The translations under genes and the position numbers were made by a program. A DNA stretch of 64,000 nucleotides from an uncultured Bacilli bacterium (GTDB taxonomy: Bacteria > Bacillota_I > Bacilli_A > RF39 > UBA660), in contig CANRAH010000001.1 of NCBI GenBank assembly GCA_947628565.1, positions 1 to 64,000 of the forward strand. The letters run 5' to 3'. The first letter of the stretch is position 1, and every line of letters begins with the position of its first letter. Shown here piece after piece: positions 47,376-57,305 of the stretch. The notes under the pieces were generated by a model that saw nothing but the letters and a program-made list of their open reading frames with translations, searched no databases and had not been told where the DNA came from.

Positions 47376-48575
47376 ATGAAAATATTATGTGTTAATGCAG
47401 GTAGTTCATCACTTAAATTTCAAGTGGTTGAAATGCCAGAAGAAAAAGTTTTAATTAGTGGTTATATTGAAAAAATAGGAAATAAAGATTGTTTTTGGAA
47501 TGTAAAAGTTAATGGAGAAAAAATTAGAAGTGAAAAATATTTAAAAGATCATACAGAAGCAGCACAAGTTTTAATAGATGAATTATTAAAAAATAAAATA
47601 ATAGAAAATTTAGATGAAATTAAAGCAATCGGTCATCGTGTATTACATGGTGGTGAAAAATATTCTGATTCTGTTTTAATAACTGATGAGGTAATTAAGG
47701 ATATTGAATCTTTAACTAAACTTGGACCATTACATCATCCAGGCAATTTAGCAGGTATTAAGGCTATGCAAAAAACATTTCCTAATGCTATAAATGTAGC
47801 AGTTTTTGATACGGCATTTCATCAAACAATGCCTAAATCAAATTATTTGTATCCTGTTCCATATGAATGGTATACTAAATATGGAGTAAGAAAATATGGA
47901 TTTCATGGAACTAGTCATAAGTATATAACTAGCGAAATGAAAAAAAGATTAAATAAAGAAGATGTCAATTTAATAATATGCCATGTAGGTAGTGGTGCAA
48001 GTATTGCTTGTATTAAAGATGGTAAATGTTATGATACAACAATGGGATTAACACCTCTAGATGGACTTATGATGGGAACAAGATGTGGTGCTATAGATCC
48101 ATCTATAATTAAATATGTAATGCAAGAATCAGGAAAATCTATAGATGAGATTACAGATGATTTAAATAAAAAAAGTGGATTTTTAGGAGTTTGTGGAGAG
48201 GCAGATTGCCGAGATGTAGAAAAACTTGCTAGTGAAGATAATGAACTTGCAGAACTTGCTCTTACAATGTACGCAGATAGAATAGCTAAATACATTGCAA
48301 ATTATTATATAGAGCTTCAAGGTAAAGTAGATCAAATCGTATTTACAGCAGGTGTACTTGAAAATGGATCAACTATGAGAAAGCTTGTAATAGATAGACT
48401 TTCACCTCTTGGAATAACATTAAATGAAGAAATGAACGATAAAATAGCTGGATTTAAAGACATTCATGAAGGTATTGTAAGTGGTCCAACTTCAAAGATA
48501 AATGTAATGGTATTACCAACTAATGAAGAAATAATGATAGTTAAAGATACATTCAATATAGCAGTTAATAATTAA
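47376..48575 (+). CDS. ackA: Acetate kinase
   Basis: LCVNAGSSSLKFQ; GHRVLHGGEKY; FDTAFHQTMP; HVGSGASI; TMGLTPLDGLMMGTRCG. Confidence 0.97.
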   Translation: MKILCVNAGSSSLKFQVVEMPEEKVLISGYIEKIGNKDCFWNVKVNGEKIRSEKYLKDHTEAAQVLIDELLKNKIIENLDEIKAIGHRVLHGGEKYSDSVLITDEVIKDIESLTKLGPLHHPGNLAGIKAMQKTFPNAINVAVFDTAFHQTMPKSNYLYPVPYEWYTKYGVRKYGFHGTSHKYITSEMKKRLNKEDVNLIICHVGSGASIACIKDGKCYDTTMGLTPLDGLMMGTRCGAIDPSIIKYVMQESGKSIDEITDDLNKKSGFLGVCGEADCRDVEKLASEDNELAELALTMYADRIAKYIANYYIELQGKVDQIVFTAGVLENGSTMRKLVIDRLSPLGITLNEEMNDKIAGFKDIHEGIVSGPTSKINVMVLPTNEEIMIVKDTFNIAVNN

Positions 48576-48608
48576 CATTATCCCCGTTATAAAACGGGGT
48601 TTTTAAAT
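48575..48608 (+). terminator. Terminator after ackA
   Basis: ccccgttataaaacggggttttt. Confidence 0.85.
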
Positions 48609-48675
48609 AAATATACTAATTAACTGTTTTCTTTTAAAAAAATAGTGTATAATTATTATAGATTGTGGGTGTCAT

Positions 48676-49638
48676 ATGAATATATTTAGGCAGATTTATA
48701 AAAAAATTAAAAAATACGATAAAATAGTAATTGCTCGTCATATAGGAGCAGACCCTGATGCATTAGGCAGTACAATTGGATTAAAAGAAGCAATATTATA
48801 TACGTTTCCAAATAAAAAAGTATATGCGGTTGGAACGCCTGCTTTTAAACACAAATATATAGGCAACCTTGATAAATTTGAAGAAAGCATGTATGATAAT
48901 TCGCTTTTGATTGTCCTAGATACTCCAGATATAAAAAGAATTGACGGAGTTGATGTATCAAAATTTAAATATAAAATAAAAATAGATCATCATCCATTTA
49001 TTGAAAGATATGCAGATATAGAGCTTATAGATGATAAAGCAAGTAGTGCATCACAATTAGTAATGGAATTAATAAAAAAAACTAGATTAAAAGTAAATAA
49101 AGAATCAGCTGAAAAATTATATATAGGATTAGTAGGAGATACAAATAGATTTTTATATTATTATACGACATATAAAACGTTTTCACTTGTATCATATATA
49201 ATAAAAAAAACAAATATCGATTTTACAAGTCTTTATGAAGATATGTATTTGAGAAGTCTTCATGATTTAAAACTTCAAAGTTATATCATAAACAATTTAA
49301 CTTTAACACCAAATGGATTTGGATATATAAAATTAGATCAAGATATATTAGATGAATTTGAAACAGATGCATCAACTGCATGTAATGTTGTAAATAATTT
49401 GACATATATTAAAGATATGTATGCTTGGATAGTATTATCATATGATAAAACTAATAATAATATAAGAGGTTCAATAAGATCAAGAGGACCAATTATAAAT
49501 TCTATTGCAACAAATTATAATGGTGGTGGACATATCTATGCATCAGGAGTAAGATTAGATAATTTTGAATTGTCTGATAAATTAATTGATGATTTAGATT
49601 TAGCATGTAAAAAATACAAAGAAGAGAATAATTTATAA
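48676..49638 (+). CDS. DHH-family phosphoesterase, NrnA-like
   Basis: IVIARHIGADPDALGSTIGLK; DTPD; KIDHHPF; GDTNRF; GGGHIYASG. Confidence 0.92.
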   Translation: MNIFRQIYKKIKKYDKIVIARHIGADPDALGSTIGLKEAILYTFPNKKVYAVGTPAFKHKYIGNLDKFEESMYDNSLLIVLDTPDIKRIDGVDVSKFKYKIKIDHHPFIERYADIELIDDKASSASQLVMELIKKTRLKVNKESAEKLYIGLVGDTNRFLYYYTTYKTFSLVSYIIKKTNIDFTSLYEDMYLRSLHDLKLQSYIINNLTLTPNGFGYIKLDQDILDEFETDASTACNVVNNLTYIKDMYAWIVLSYDKTNNNIRGSIRSRGPIINSIATNYNGGGHIYASGVRLDNFELSDKLIDDLDLACKKYKEENNL

Positions 49639-49731
49639 AGCCATTAAGGCTTTTTTATTAAAAAGATTATATTACAAATTATAATTGTAGATTTAATTAA
49701 ATAAATATGATAAAATGTTATTGGTGATAAT

Positions 49732-50907
49732 ATGAAAAGAACTATAATGGATTATGATTTAAATAATAAAAAAGTTATAATTAGAGTAGATTTTAACGTA
49801 CCTATAAAGGATAAAAAAATTCTAGATGATAATAGAATTGTTATGGCACTTGATACAATAAATTATGCGATAAATCATAATGCCAAAGTAATTTTATTAA
49901 GTCATTTAGGTAGAATAAAAACAATAGAAGATAAACAAAATAATTCACTTATTTTAGTTAAAGATCGTTTAAGCGAATTATTAAATAGAGATGTTTTATT
50001 TATTAATGAAACAAGAGGAAAAGCATTAGAAGATGCTGTTTCTAATATGAAAGCTAAAGATATAATATTAGTTGAAAATACAAGATTCGAAGATTTAAAT
50101 GGTAAGTTAGAGTCTTCAAATGATGATACGCTTGCAAGATATTGGGCAAATTTAGGTGATATATTTATAAATGATGCATTTGCTACATCACATAGATCGC
50201 ATGCATCAAATGTAGGTATTGCATCCATTCTCCCAAATGGGATAGGCTTTTTAGTAAAAGATGAGCTTGATAAATTAAATATTTTATCTGAACCTAAGAG
50301 ACCTTATACTATTATACTTGGTGGAGCAAAGGTAAGTGATAAAATAAATGTAATAAGTTCATTAGCTAAGAAGGCTGATTATATATTGATTGGTGGAGGC
50401 ATGGCTTATACATTTTTGAAGGCTTTAAATAATAATATAGGCGCATCTATTATAGATAATGAATCAATAGATTTTTGCAAGGAAATGTTAAGTAAATATA
50501 AAGATAAGATAATATTACCTAAGGATTCTATTACATCAAAATCTTTAAACGGTAATTCTGTTTGCAAATTGAATGAAGATTTCGAAGATGATGATATTGG
50601 ATATGATATTGGTCTTAAAACAATCGACGAATTTAAAAGCATAATAGATAAATCTAACACGGTATTTTGGAATGGACCTTTAGGTTATTTTGAAATAGAA
50701 AAATATTCAAATGGTACAAAAAAAATTTTAGATATATTAAGTAAAACTGATAAAACTGTTATTATAGGTGGTGGAGATACGGCCTCAGCAGCAATTAATT
50801 TTGGATATAAAAAATCGTTTACTCATATATCAACTGGAGGAGGAGCATCACTAGAACTTTTAGAAGGAAAGGAATTACCTGGAATAAAAATTATAAGTGA
50901 TAAATAG
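49732..50907 (+). CDS. pgk: Phosphoglycerate kinase
   Basis: KKVIIRVDFNVPI; LLSHLGR; LVENTRF; ILGGAKVSDKI; VFWNGPLGYFE; IIGGGDTASA. Confidence 0.97.
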   Translation: MKRTIMDYDLNNKKVIIRVDFNVPIKDKKILDDNRIVMALDTINYAINHNAKVILLSHLGRIKTIEDKQNNSLILVKDRLSELLNRDVLFINETRGKALEDAVSNMKAKDIILVENTRFEDLNGKLESSNDDTLARYWANLGDIFINDAFATSHRSHASNVGIASILPNGIGFLVKDELDKLNILSEPKRPYTIILGGAKVSDKINVISSLAKKADYILIGGGMAYTFLKALNNNIGASIIDNESIDFCKEMLSKYKDKIILPKDSITSKSLNGNSVCKLNEDFEDDDIGYDIGLKTIDEFKSIIDKSNTVFWNGPLGYFEIEKYSNGTKKILDILSKTDKTVIIGGGDTASAAINFGYKKSFTHISTGGGASLELLEGKELPGIKIISDK

Positions 50908-51916
50908 TATGAAGAAAAAATTTGGCAAGAGATTAAATATCATATTATTGATTTTAATAACAATTTTAGTATTTTATTTTTCATTAAAGGATAATTTTAA
51001 AGGTATTGTATCAGAAATACTTACTATGAATATATTTTATCTTTTAATAGCTTTTATTTGTGTATTTTTATTTTGGATATTTAGAAGTTATCCTATGTAT
51101 TCCTTTTGTAAAAAAATAAATAGTGATTTTAAATTCTCACAAAGTTTTCAATTGGTTTTAAGGACACAATTTTTTAATGCAGTAACTCCTTTTGCAACGG
51201 GAGGACAACCTTATCAAATATATTATTTAAAAGGATGCGGTATAGATTATGCAAGCTCAACTGGAGTTGTATTGCAAAATTTTATCGTATACCAAATAGC
51301 TTTAGTTATACTTGGACTTATTGCATTAATATCTAATAATATTTTTCATATTTTTAAAAGTGTATATTTTCTTCAAAAATTGATTGCGCTTGGTTTTATT
51401 ATTAATACGCTTGTAATAGTTGTTATGTTTTTGGTTGCTTTTTCAAAAAAGGCAGAGAAGCTATTAATAAGTTTTGCTATCAATATTTTAACAAAGTTAA
51501 AATTAGTAAATGATAAAGAAGAAAAAATAAAAAAATGGGATGAAGCAATAAATAAATTTAATAAAAGTGCTAAAATATTATTAGAAGATAGAAAGATGTT
51601 TATAAAAAATATAATATATAATTTTTTAGCGCTTTTGACACTTTATTTAGTACCATTATTTGTACTTTATGCTATGGGTGGATCTGAATTTAATGCTGCA
51701 ATGTCCATAGTAACTAGTGCATATGTTATGATTATAGGATCGTTTGTTCCAATTCCAGGAGCAACTGGTGGATTAGAATACGGATTTGTAGAATTTTATG
51801 GTAATTTTGTAAGTGGAAGTAAATTAAATGCTATTATGCTTGTATGGAGATTTATAACTTACTATTTTGGAATGATAGTAGGTGGAATAGCTTTAAATAT
51901 AAAGAAGGTGAAATGA
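50897..51916 (+). CDS. Lysylphosphatidylglycerol synthase TM region / flippase-like UPF0104 protein
   Basis: AVTPFATGGQPYQIYYLKGCGI; FVPIPGATGGLEYGFVEFY. Confidence 0.88.
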   Translation: MINSMKKKFGKRLNIILLILITILVFYFSLKDNFKGIVSEILTMNIFYLLIAFICVFLFWIFRSYPMYSFCKKINSDFKFSQSFQLVLRTQFFNAVTPFATGGQPYQIYYLKGCGIDYASSTGVVLQNFIVYQIALVILGLIALISNNIFHIFKSVYFLQKLIALGFIINTLVIVVMFLVAFSKKAEKLLISFAINILTKLKLVNDKEEKIKKWDEAINKFNKSAKILLEDRKMFIKNIIYNFLALLTLYLVPLFVLYAMGGSEFNAAMSIVTSAYVMIIGSFVPIPGATGGLEYGFVEFYGNFVSGSKLNAIMLVWRFITYYFGMIVGGIALNIKKVK

Positions 51917-53154
51917 TGAGAATTGGTATTTTTACGGATACCTATCCACCATATATAAATGGAGTATCAACAAGTATTAAAATGCTTGAAAATGCCTTAA
52001 AAAAGAAAGGACATAAGGTATTTATAGTGACAGTTAATCCAGATGATATGTCATATCATTTTGAAAATGATGGTAAAATAATAAGAATACCGGGAATTCC
52101 AACTGGAATATATGACTATAGGTTAACTGCTGCTTATCCAATTAGGGCTGTAAATAAGATAAAGGAATGGAATCTTGATATAATACATTCTCATACTGAA
52201 TTTGGAATAGGAACATTTGCGCGTGTAATTGGTAAACAATTAGGTATTCCTGTTGTACATACATATCATACAATGTATGAAGATTATGTCCATTATATTA
52301 CAAAAGGTTATTTTGATGGAGCAAGCAAAAAAATTGTTGAATATTTGACTAGATTCTATTGCGATAAAACTATTGAAGAATTAATAGTGCCAACGAAAAA
52401 GACATATGATTTATTTAAGGAAAAATATAAATATGATAGAAATGTTCATATAATTCCAACTGGAATTGAAATAGAAAGATTTTATGAGGAAAAAATAAAT
52501 AGGGAAAAGGTTAATAAATTAAAAGAAGAACTTGGAATAAAAGATGGCGTTGTTATACTTTATCTTGGTAGAGTAGCAAGTGAAAAAAGTATAGACTTTC
52601 TTATAAATAATCATTCTCAAGTAATAAAAAAATATAAAAATTCTAAGCTTATTATTGTTGGGGATGGACCTGATCTTGAATCATATAAGGATTTAGCTCG
52701 CAAGAATCATATTGAAAAAAATGTGATTTTTACAGGTAAAGTGCCTTGGTCAGAAGTTCCATATTACTATGCTTTAGCAGATATATTTGTAACTGCTTCA
52801 CATACAGAAACACAAGGGTTAACTGTAATAGAGGCAATGGCATCATCACTCCCTGTTTTAGCTTTGGATGATGAAAGTTTTAAAAATACAGTAATAGATG
52901 GTCTTACAGGTTATTTATTTAAATCAAAAAAAGATTATTTAGATAAAATGTTCTTACTTGTTTCAAATGAAGAATTAAGAAAAAATATGGGCCATCAAGC
53001 GAGAGTAAACTCTGAAGCCTATTCATCAAAATATTTTGCTGAAAGAGTGCTTTCTGTTTATAGATTGGCTTTAAAAAACAAAAAAATAAAAAAAGACAAA
53101 TCAATTTATTCAAGAATAAAAAATACGATAAAGAAAGGATTAGGTAAAAAATAG
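51913..53154 (+). CDS. Family 4 glycosyltransferase (glucosyl-diacylglycerol synthase-like)
   Basis: GIFTDTYPPYINGVSTSIKMLE; HSHTEFGIGTFARVIGKQLGIPVVHTYHTMYEDYVHY; ASHTETQGLTVIEAMASSLPVLA; ATG 51913/51916 preferred. Confidence 0.93.
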   Translation: MMRIGIFTDTYPPYINGVSTSIKMLENALKKKGHKVFIVTVNPDDMSYHFENDGKIIRIPGIPTGIYDYRLTAAYPIRAVNKIKEWNLDIIHSHTEFGIGTFARVIGKQLGIPVVHTYHTMYEDYVHYITKGYFDGASKKIVEYLTRFYCDKTIEELIVPTKKTYDLFKEKYKYDRNVHIIPTGIEIERFYEEKINREKVNKLKEELGIKDGVVILYLGRVASEKSIDFLINNHSQVIKKYKNSKLIIVGDGPDLESYKDLARKNHIEKNVIFTGKVPWSEVPYYYALADIFVTASHTETQGLTVIEAMASSLPVLALDDESFKNTVIDGLTGYLFKSKKDYLDKMFLLVSNEELRKNMGHQARVNSEAYSSKYFAERVLSVYRLALKNKKIKKDKSIYSRIKNTIKKGLGKK

Positions 53155-53176
53155 TAAACTACAAATTTTGATACTT

Positions 53177-53183
53177 TTCGACA
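53177..53183. promoter_or_regulatory. Candidate Spo0A box (TTCGACA / TGTCGAA)
   Basis: Exact 7-mer 83 bp before the spo0A start region. Confidence 0.45.
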
Positions 53184-53259
53184 TATAGTGACAAAACTAG
53201 CTAAAATAAACTCTAGAAGCTTTATGATGTGTGTTGTATAATTATAATAGAAAAGGAAG

Positions 53260-54024
53260 ATGATTATGGACAAGATTAAAGTTCTTATGATAGATGATAA
53301 TGTTCAACTAATAGAAGCGGTAAAAGAGTATTTTAAGAGTAGTAAAACAATTGAAATTTCAAGTGAAGCATATGATGGGGTAGAAGGATTAAAGCATGTT
53401 TTAAACGATACTTTCGATGTTATGATTCTCGATCTTATAATGCCAAATAAAGATGGATTATATGTACTTGAAGAAATGAAAAGAAAAAATATAAATAAAC
53501 AAATAATAGTAGCTACAAGTTATAATACTAGTGAGGTCATAAGAGAAGTATCAGATTATGGAGTAAATTACTATATTTTAAAACCATTTGATTTTACAGA
53601 TTTAGAAAAAAGAATACTTGATTTGTGCAACAGAAAAAAGGAAGGTAAAAATATTGACTTACATTACAATAATATTCAACTGTCAATTACGAAAATTCTT
53701 CATGAGCTTGGGATACCTTCACATATTAAAGGTTATCAATATATAAGAGAAGGTGTATCTTTAGTATTCGAAAATCCTAATATGATAGGCGGTATAACAA
53801 AAGAATTATATCCAGAGCTAGCTTCCAAGTTTGACACAACAGTATCAAGAGTAGAAAGAGCAATAAGGCATGCTATAGAGGTTAGTTGGAATAGAGGTAA
53901 TTGGGATCTAATGGAAGAAATATTTGGAAATAGTGTAGATATAGATAGAGCAAAACCAACAAACTCTGAATTTATTGTTACAGTTGCAGATAAATTAAGG
54001 CTTGATTATCATGAAATGAGATAA
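53260..54024 (+). CDS. spo0A: Sporulation transcription factor Spo0A (start probably 53266)
   Basis: Receiver VMILDLIMPNKDGLYVLEEMK; C-terminal PSHIKGYQYIREGVSLV..ITKELYPELASKFDTTVSRVERAIRHAIEVSWNRGN. Confidence 0.97.
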   Translation: MIMDKIKVLMIDDNVQLIEAVKEYFKSSKTIEISSEAYDGVEGLKHVLNDTFDVMILDLIMPNKDGLYVLEEMKRKNINKQIIVATSYNTSEVIREVSDYGVNYYILKPFDFTDLEKRILDLCNRKKEGKNIDLHYNNIQLSITKILHELGIPSHIKGYQYIREGVSLVFENPNMIGGITKELYPELASKFDTTVSRVERAIRHAIEVSWNRGNWDLMEEIFGNSVDIDRAKPTNSEFIVTVADKLRLDYHEMR

Positions 54025-54050
54025 ACTATTTTTAATAGTTTTTTTATTAT
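54023..54050 (+). terminator. Terminator after spo0A
   Basis: aaactatttttaatagttttttta. Confidence 0.65.
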
Positions 54051-54133
54051 TTAAATATTTCAAATTTATTTGTAAATATTGAAAAGATAATATTCAAATT
54101 TTTTATAAACTGTAAAAATTAAATTGCAAAAAC

Positions 54134-54147
54134 TGTACAAATGTTCG
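54134..54147. promoter_or_regulatory. Candidate LexA/SOS box upstream of recA
   Basis: TGTACAAATGTTCG; one half-site matches GTTCG, the other is imperfect. Confidence 0.45.
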
Positions 54148-54156
54148 TAAAAAGTG

Positions 54157-54185
54157 TTGACAAACATTTATATATTTAGTATAAT
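54157..54185 (+). promoter_or_regulatory. recA sigma-A promoter TTGACA-17-TATAAT
   Basis: Exact -35 at 54157-54162 and -10 at 54180-54185. Confidence 0.85.
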
Positions 54186-54214
54186 GTATTTGTAAGATTA
54201 AAGGAGGAGAGGAA

Positions 54215-55246
54215 ATGGTAAAACAAGCAACATCTGATAAAACATTGGATCAAGTCTTATTAGATATAGAAAAACAATTTGGAAAAGGAGCTGTAATGAA
54301 ATTAGGTGAACGTGAACATCAAAAAATAGATACAATTTCAAGTGGCTCAATTTCTCTTGATATAGCATTAGGAATTGGAGGATATCCCAAAGGAAGAATT
54401 ATAGAAATATTTGGACCTGAATCAAGCGGTAAAACAACATTTGCACTTCATGCGATAGCGGAAGCTCAAAGAAAAGGAGGAAGAGCTGCATTTATAGATG
54501 CAGAGCATGCTCTAGATCCTGTTTATGCATCTAAATTAGGAGTTAATATTAATGAATTACTTTTATCTCAACCAGATAATGGAGAACAAGCTTTGGAAAT
54601 TTGTGAAGCTTTGGTTAGAAGTGGAGCTATAAGTATAATAGTAATTGATAGTGTAGCCGCATTAGTACCACAAGCTGAAATAGAAGGAGAAATGGGAGAT
54701 TCTCATGTTGGCCTTCAAGCAAGACTTATGTCTCAAGCATTAAGAAAATTATCTGGTATAGTTAATAAGACAAATACAGTTGTAATATTTATTAATCAAT
54801 TACGTGAAAAAGTTGGTGTAATTTTTGGAAATCCAGAGGTAACTCCAGGAGGAAGAGCTCTTAAATTTTATTCCTCAGTAAGACTTGAAGTAAGAAAAGG
54901 TGAACAAATAAAACAAGGAAATAGTTCTATTGGAAATAGGACTAATATAAAAGTCGTAAAAAATAAAATGGCTCCACCATTTAAATCTTGTTCTGTAGAT
55001 ATAATATATGGTGAAGGAGTATCTAGCACAGGAGAAATTATAGATTTAGGAGTAGAAGCGGGATTAATTGAAAAAAGTGGTGCATGGTATTCATACAATG
55101 GTGAAAAAGTAGGCCAAGGTAAGGAAAATACTAAAGATTGGTTAAATAAAAATCCAAAAATAAAAGAAGAACTTGATAAAAAAATAAGGGATTATTTTGA
55201 AAAAAATGATTCACTTCAAATAGGCAGTGTTGACGAAGAAAGCTAA
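54215..55246 (+). CDS. recA: Recombinase RecA
   Basis: [98 protein letters not shown]. Confidence 0.98.
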   Translation: MVKQATSDKTLDQVLLDIEKQFGKGAVMKLGEREHQKIDTISSGSISLDIALGIGGYPKGRIIEIFGPESSGKTTFALHAIAEAQRKGGRAAFIDAEHALDPVYASKLGVNINELLLSQPDNGEQALEICEALVRSGAISIIVIDSVAALVPQAEIEGEMGDSHVGLQARLMSQALRKLSGIVNKTNTVVIFINQLREKVGVIFGNPEVTPGGRALKFYSSVRLEVRKGEQIKQGNSSIGNRTNIKVVKNKMAPPFKSCSVDIIYGEGVSSTGEIIDLGVEAGLIEKSGAWYSYNGEKVGQGKENTKDWLNKNPKIKEELDKKIRDYFEKNDSLQIGSVDEES

Positions 55247-55266
55247 TATTAGCTTTCTTTTTAATA
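55235..55266 (+). terminator. Terminator overlapping the recA stop
   Basis: gaaagctaatattagctttctttttaat. Confidence 0.75.
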
Positions 55267-55289
55267 AAAAACATAGTTTATGCTATGTT

Positions 55290-55634
55290 TTAAATGTTAT
55301 TATTTTTGTTAAAATTTATCTTCAATGTTTTAACCAATTTTGTTGGAGATATTTTATCAGGGGATTCAATATTTAAATGATCAAATATTTTTTGGATTGG
55401 AATTAATTTGTCTTGAATAACTATTTTTTTCCCAATTTTACTCTTTCGTGGAAAATATATTCTTTTGCTTTTAATTCCATAAAATATGTTTTCATCTATT
55501 TTATAGAATATATCTATTCCAGCATTTTTTATATGTGATATTCTTTTAATTTTGGCTCCATAACCCATCATAAATGATATATCAAATATTTTATTTATTG
55601 AACCTATATAATATCTATTTAAATCGTGTTTCAT
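55290..55634 (-). CDS. Hypothetical protein
   Basis: 114-aa ORF with gggaggg RBS; no recognised motif. Confidence 0.6.
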   Translation of the reverse strand: MKHDLNRYYIGSINKIFDISFMMGYGAKIKRISHIKNAGIDIFYKIDENIFYGIKSKRIYFPRKSKIGKKIVIQDKLIPIQKIFDHLNIESPDKISPTKLVKTLKINFNKNNNI

Positions 55635-55734
55635 TTTGCCCTCCCTCTTTGGCTCTATATTATATCACATCATAATTATATTTTCTAGTAAAAATGATAA
55701 ATATATTTCATATATTTAATTAGGTGAGCTAATT

Positions 55735-56571
55735 ATGAAAATATTTCAAATACTAGGACTAATTAGTTTAGCGCTCTTTAGCTTTTTTATTACTGAAAAA
55801 ACAGCCACTGTTGTAAGCAATATGGACGAAATAATGATAGAAATAAAAAACAAGAAAGACGAATTTAAAAGTGATGCTATAGATGCTGTTATAGATGGAG
55901 ATACAATAATACCTGGAATAAGTGGTAAAGAGGTAAATATAAAAAAAAGTTACAAGAATATGAAAAGTATTGGCTACTATAATGATGAATTATATATATA
56001 TGATTATATTTTACCAAATATAAGTATATCCGATAATATGGATAAATATATACTTAAAGGAAATCCTAAAAAAAGAATGATTAGTTTAATTTTCACTGTA
56101 AAGGAAAATGATGTTATAGAAGATATATTAAAAATTATAGATAATTACAATATAAAAGCTACCTTCTTTGTGGAACCAACTTGGTTTACAAATAATAATA
56201 ATTTAGTAGAAATTATGATAAAAAACGGACATAATATATCTACATTATTAGATGATTATAACGATTCTAATTTTGATTGGATAGATATGGTTATAAAAAA
56301 AATAGATAAACAAAGAAATGGTTTTTGTTATATTACAACATTTAATAAAAATAATATCGATATCTGCAAAATAAAAGGTAATTATACAATAATGCCAACT
56401 CTTATATCAAATACAACTCCATTATTGGATGTAAAAAATAAATTAGAATCTGGATCTTTGCTTTCATTTAATATAAGTTCAAAAGTTGTAAAAGAACTTT
56501 CTACAATTATAATTTATATAAAATCGAAAGGTTATAAATTAGTTAATTTAGAGGAAAATATTTTAGAATAA
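55735..56571 (+). CDS. Divergent polysaccharide deacetylase-like protein
   Basis: Signal-like N-terminus; ISLIFTVKENDVIEDILKIIDNYNIKATFFVEPTWFTNNNNLVEIMIKNGHNIS. Confidence 0.7.
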   Translation: MKIFQILGLISLALFSFFITEKTATVVSNMDEIMIEIKNKKDEFKSDAIDAVIDGDTIIPGISGKEVNIKKSYKNMKSIGYYNDELYIYDYILPNISISDNMDKYILKGNPKKRMISLIFTVKENDVIEDILKIIDNYNIKATFFVEPTWFTNNNNLVEIMIKNGHNISTLLDDYNDSNFDWIDMVIKKIDKQRNGFCYITTFNKNNIDICKIKGNYTIMPTLISNTTPLLDVKNKLESGSLLSFNISSKVVKELSTIIIYIKSKGYKLVNLEENILE

Positions 56572-56613
56572 ATAAGTTAAATCTTATTTTTTTTATTTTT
56601 TTTAATAAAAGTA

Positions 56614-56642
56614 TTGACAAATTAAATTGTTTTTAATATATT
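56614..56642 (+). promoter_or_regulatory. Promoter TTGACA-17-TATATT of the NAD salvage operon
   Basis: -35 at 56614-56619, -10 at 56637-56642. Confidence 0.75.
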
Positions 56643-56652
56643 GTTAATAACA
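56642..56652. promoter_or_regulatory. Palindrome TGTTAATAACA abutting the -10 (candidate operator)
   Basis: Perfect 5-1-5 palindrome at the -10/+1 region. Confidence 0.4.
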
Positions 56653-56705
56653 GAAAGTGAATTTCATGATTTATTATATACAAGGTCAAGAATGGAGGAA
56701 AAATA

Positions 56706-57305
56706 ATGAATAAAGTAAATGATTTAAAATTGTATAATAAATGTTTGATTGTTGTAGATATGGTTAATGGATTTGTTAAAGAAGGTGTGTTGCATGATAT
56801 TAAAATAGGTGATATTATTCCAAGACAAATAGAACTTATAAAAGAAAATCAATATAATGGTGGTCTTACGATATTTATAAAAGATACACATAGTGAAAAT
56901 TCAACTGAGTTTAAAAGATTTGGTAATACTAGACACTGTCTTAAATCTTCGAGTGAATCAGAGTTAGTTGATGAATTAAAACAATTCGAAAATATGGACA
57001 ATGTAATATCTATTGAAAAAAATTCGACAAGCTTTATGGAAGCACCTAATTTTAGGAAAGTGATTAAAGAATTAAAAAATTTAAAAGAAGTGTTGGTAAT
57101 GGGTTGTTGTACAGATATATGTGTATTTAATGGAACTATGGGATTATCAAATTACTTTAATGAATGGAATAAAGATGTAAATATTAAGGTAGATACTTTA
57201 TCAACTGCGACATATAGTGAATCTGATAGAAAAAATTATGTAGATGCTGCATATTTGCTTATGGAACAACAAGGTATACAATTAATAAAAAATAGAAAGA
57301 AGTGA
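56706..57305 (+). CDS. Isochorismatase-family hydrolase, probable nicotinamidase
   Basis: CLIVVDMVNGFVKEG; KDTHSENSTEFKRFGNTRHCL; VMGCCTDICVFNG; next to pncB. Confidence 0.85.
   Translation: MNKVNDLKLYNKCLIVVDMVNGFVKEGVLHDIKIGDIIPRQIELIKENQYNGGLTIFIKDTHSENSTEFKRFGNTRHCLKSSSESELVDELKQFENMDNVISIEKNSTSFMEAPNFRKVIKELKNLKEVLVMGCCTDICVFNGTMGLSNYFNEWNKDVNIKVDTLSTATYSESDRKNYVDAAYLLMEQQGIQLIKNRKK

Noticed and set aside
48029-48295. Minus-strand 88-aa ORF inside ackA
   Set aside because: Antisense to a confident conserved enzyme gene.
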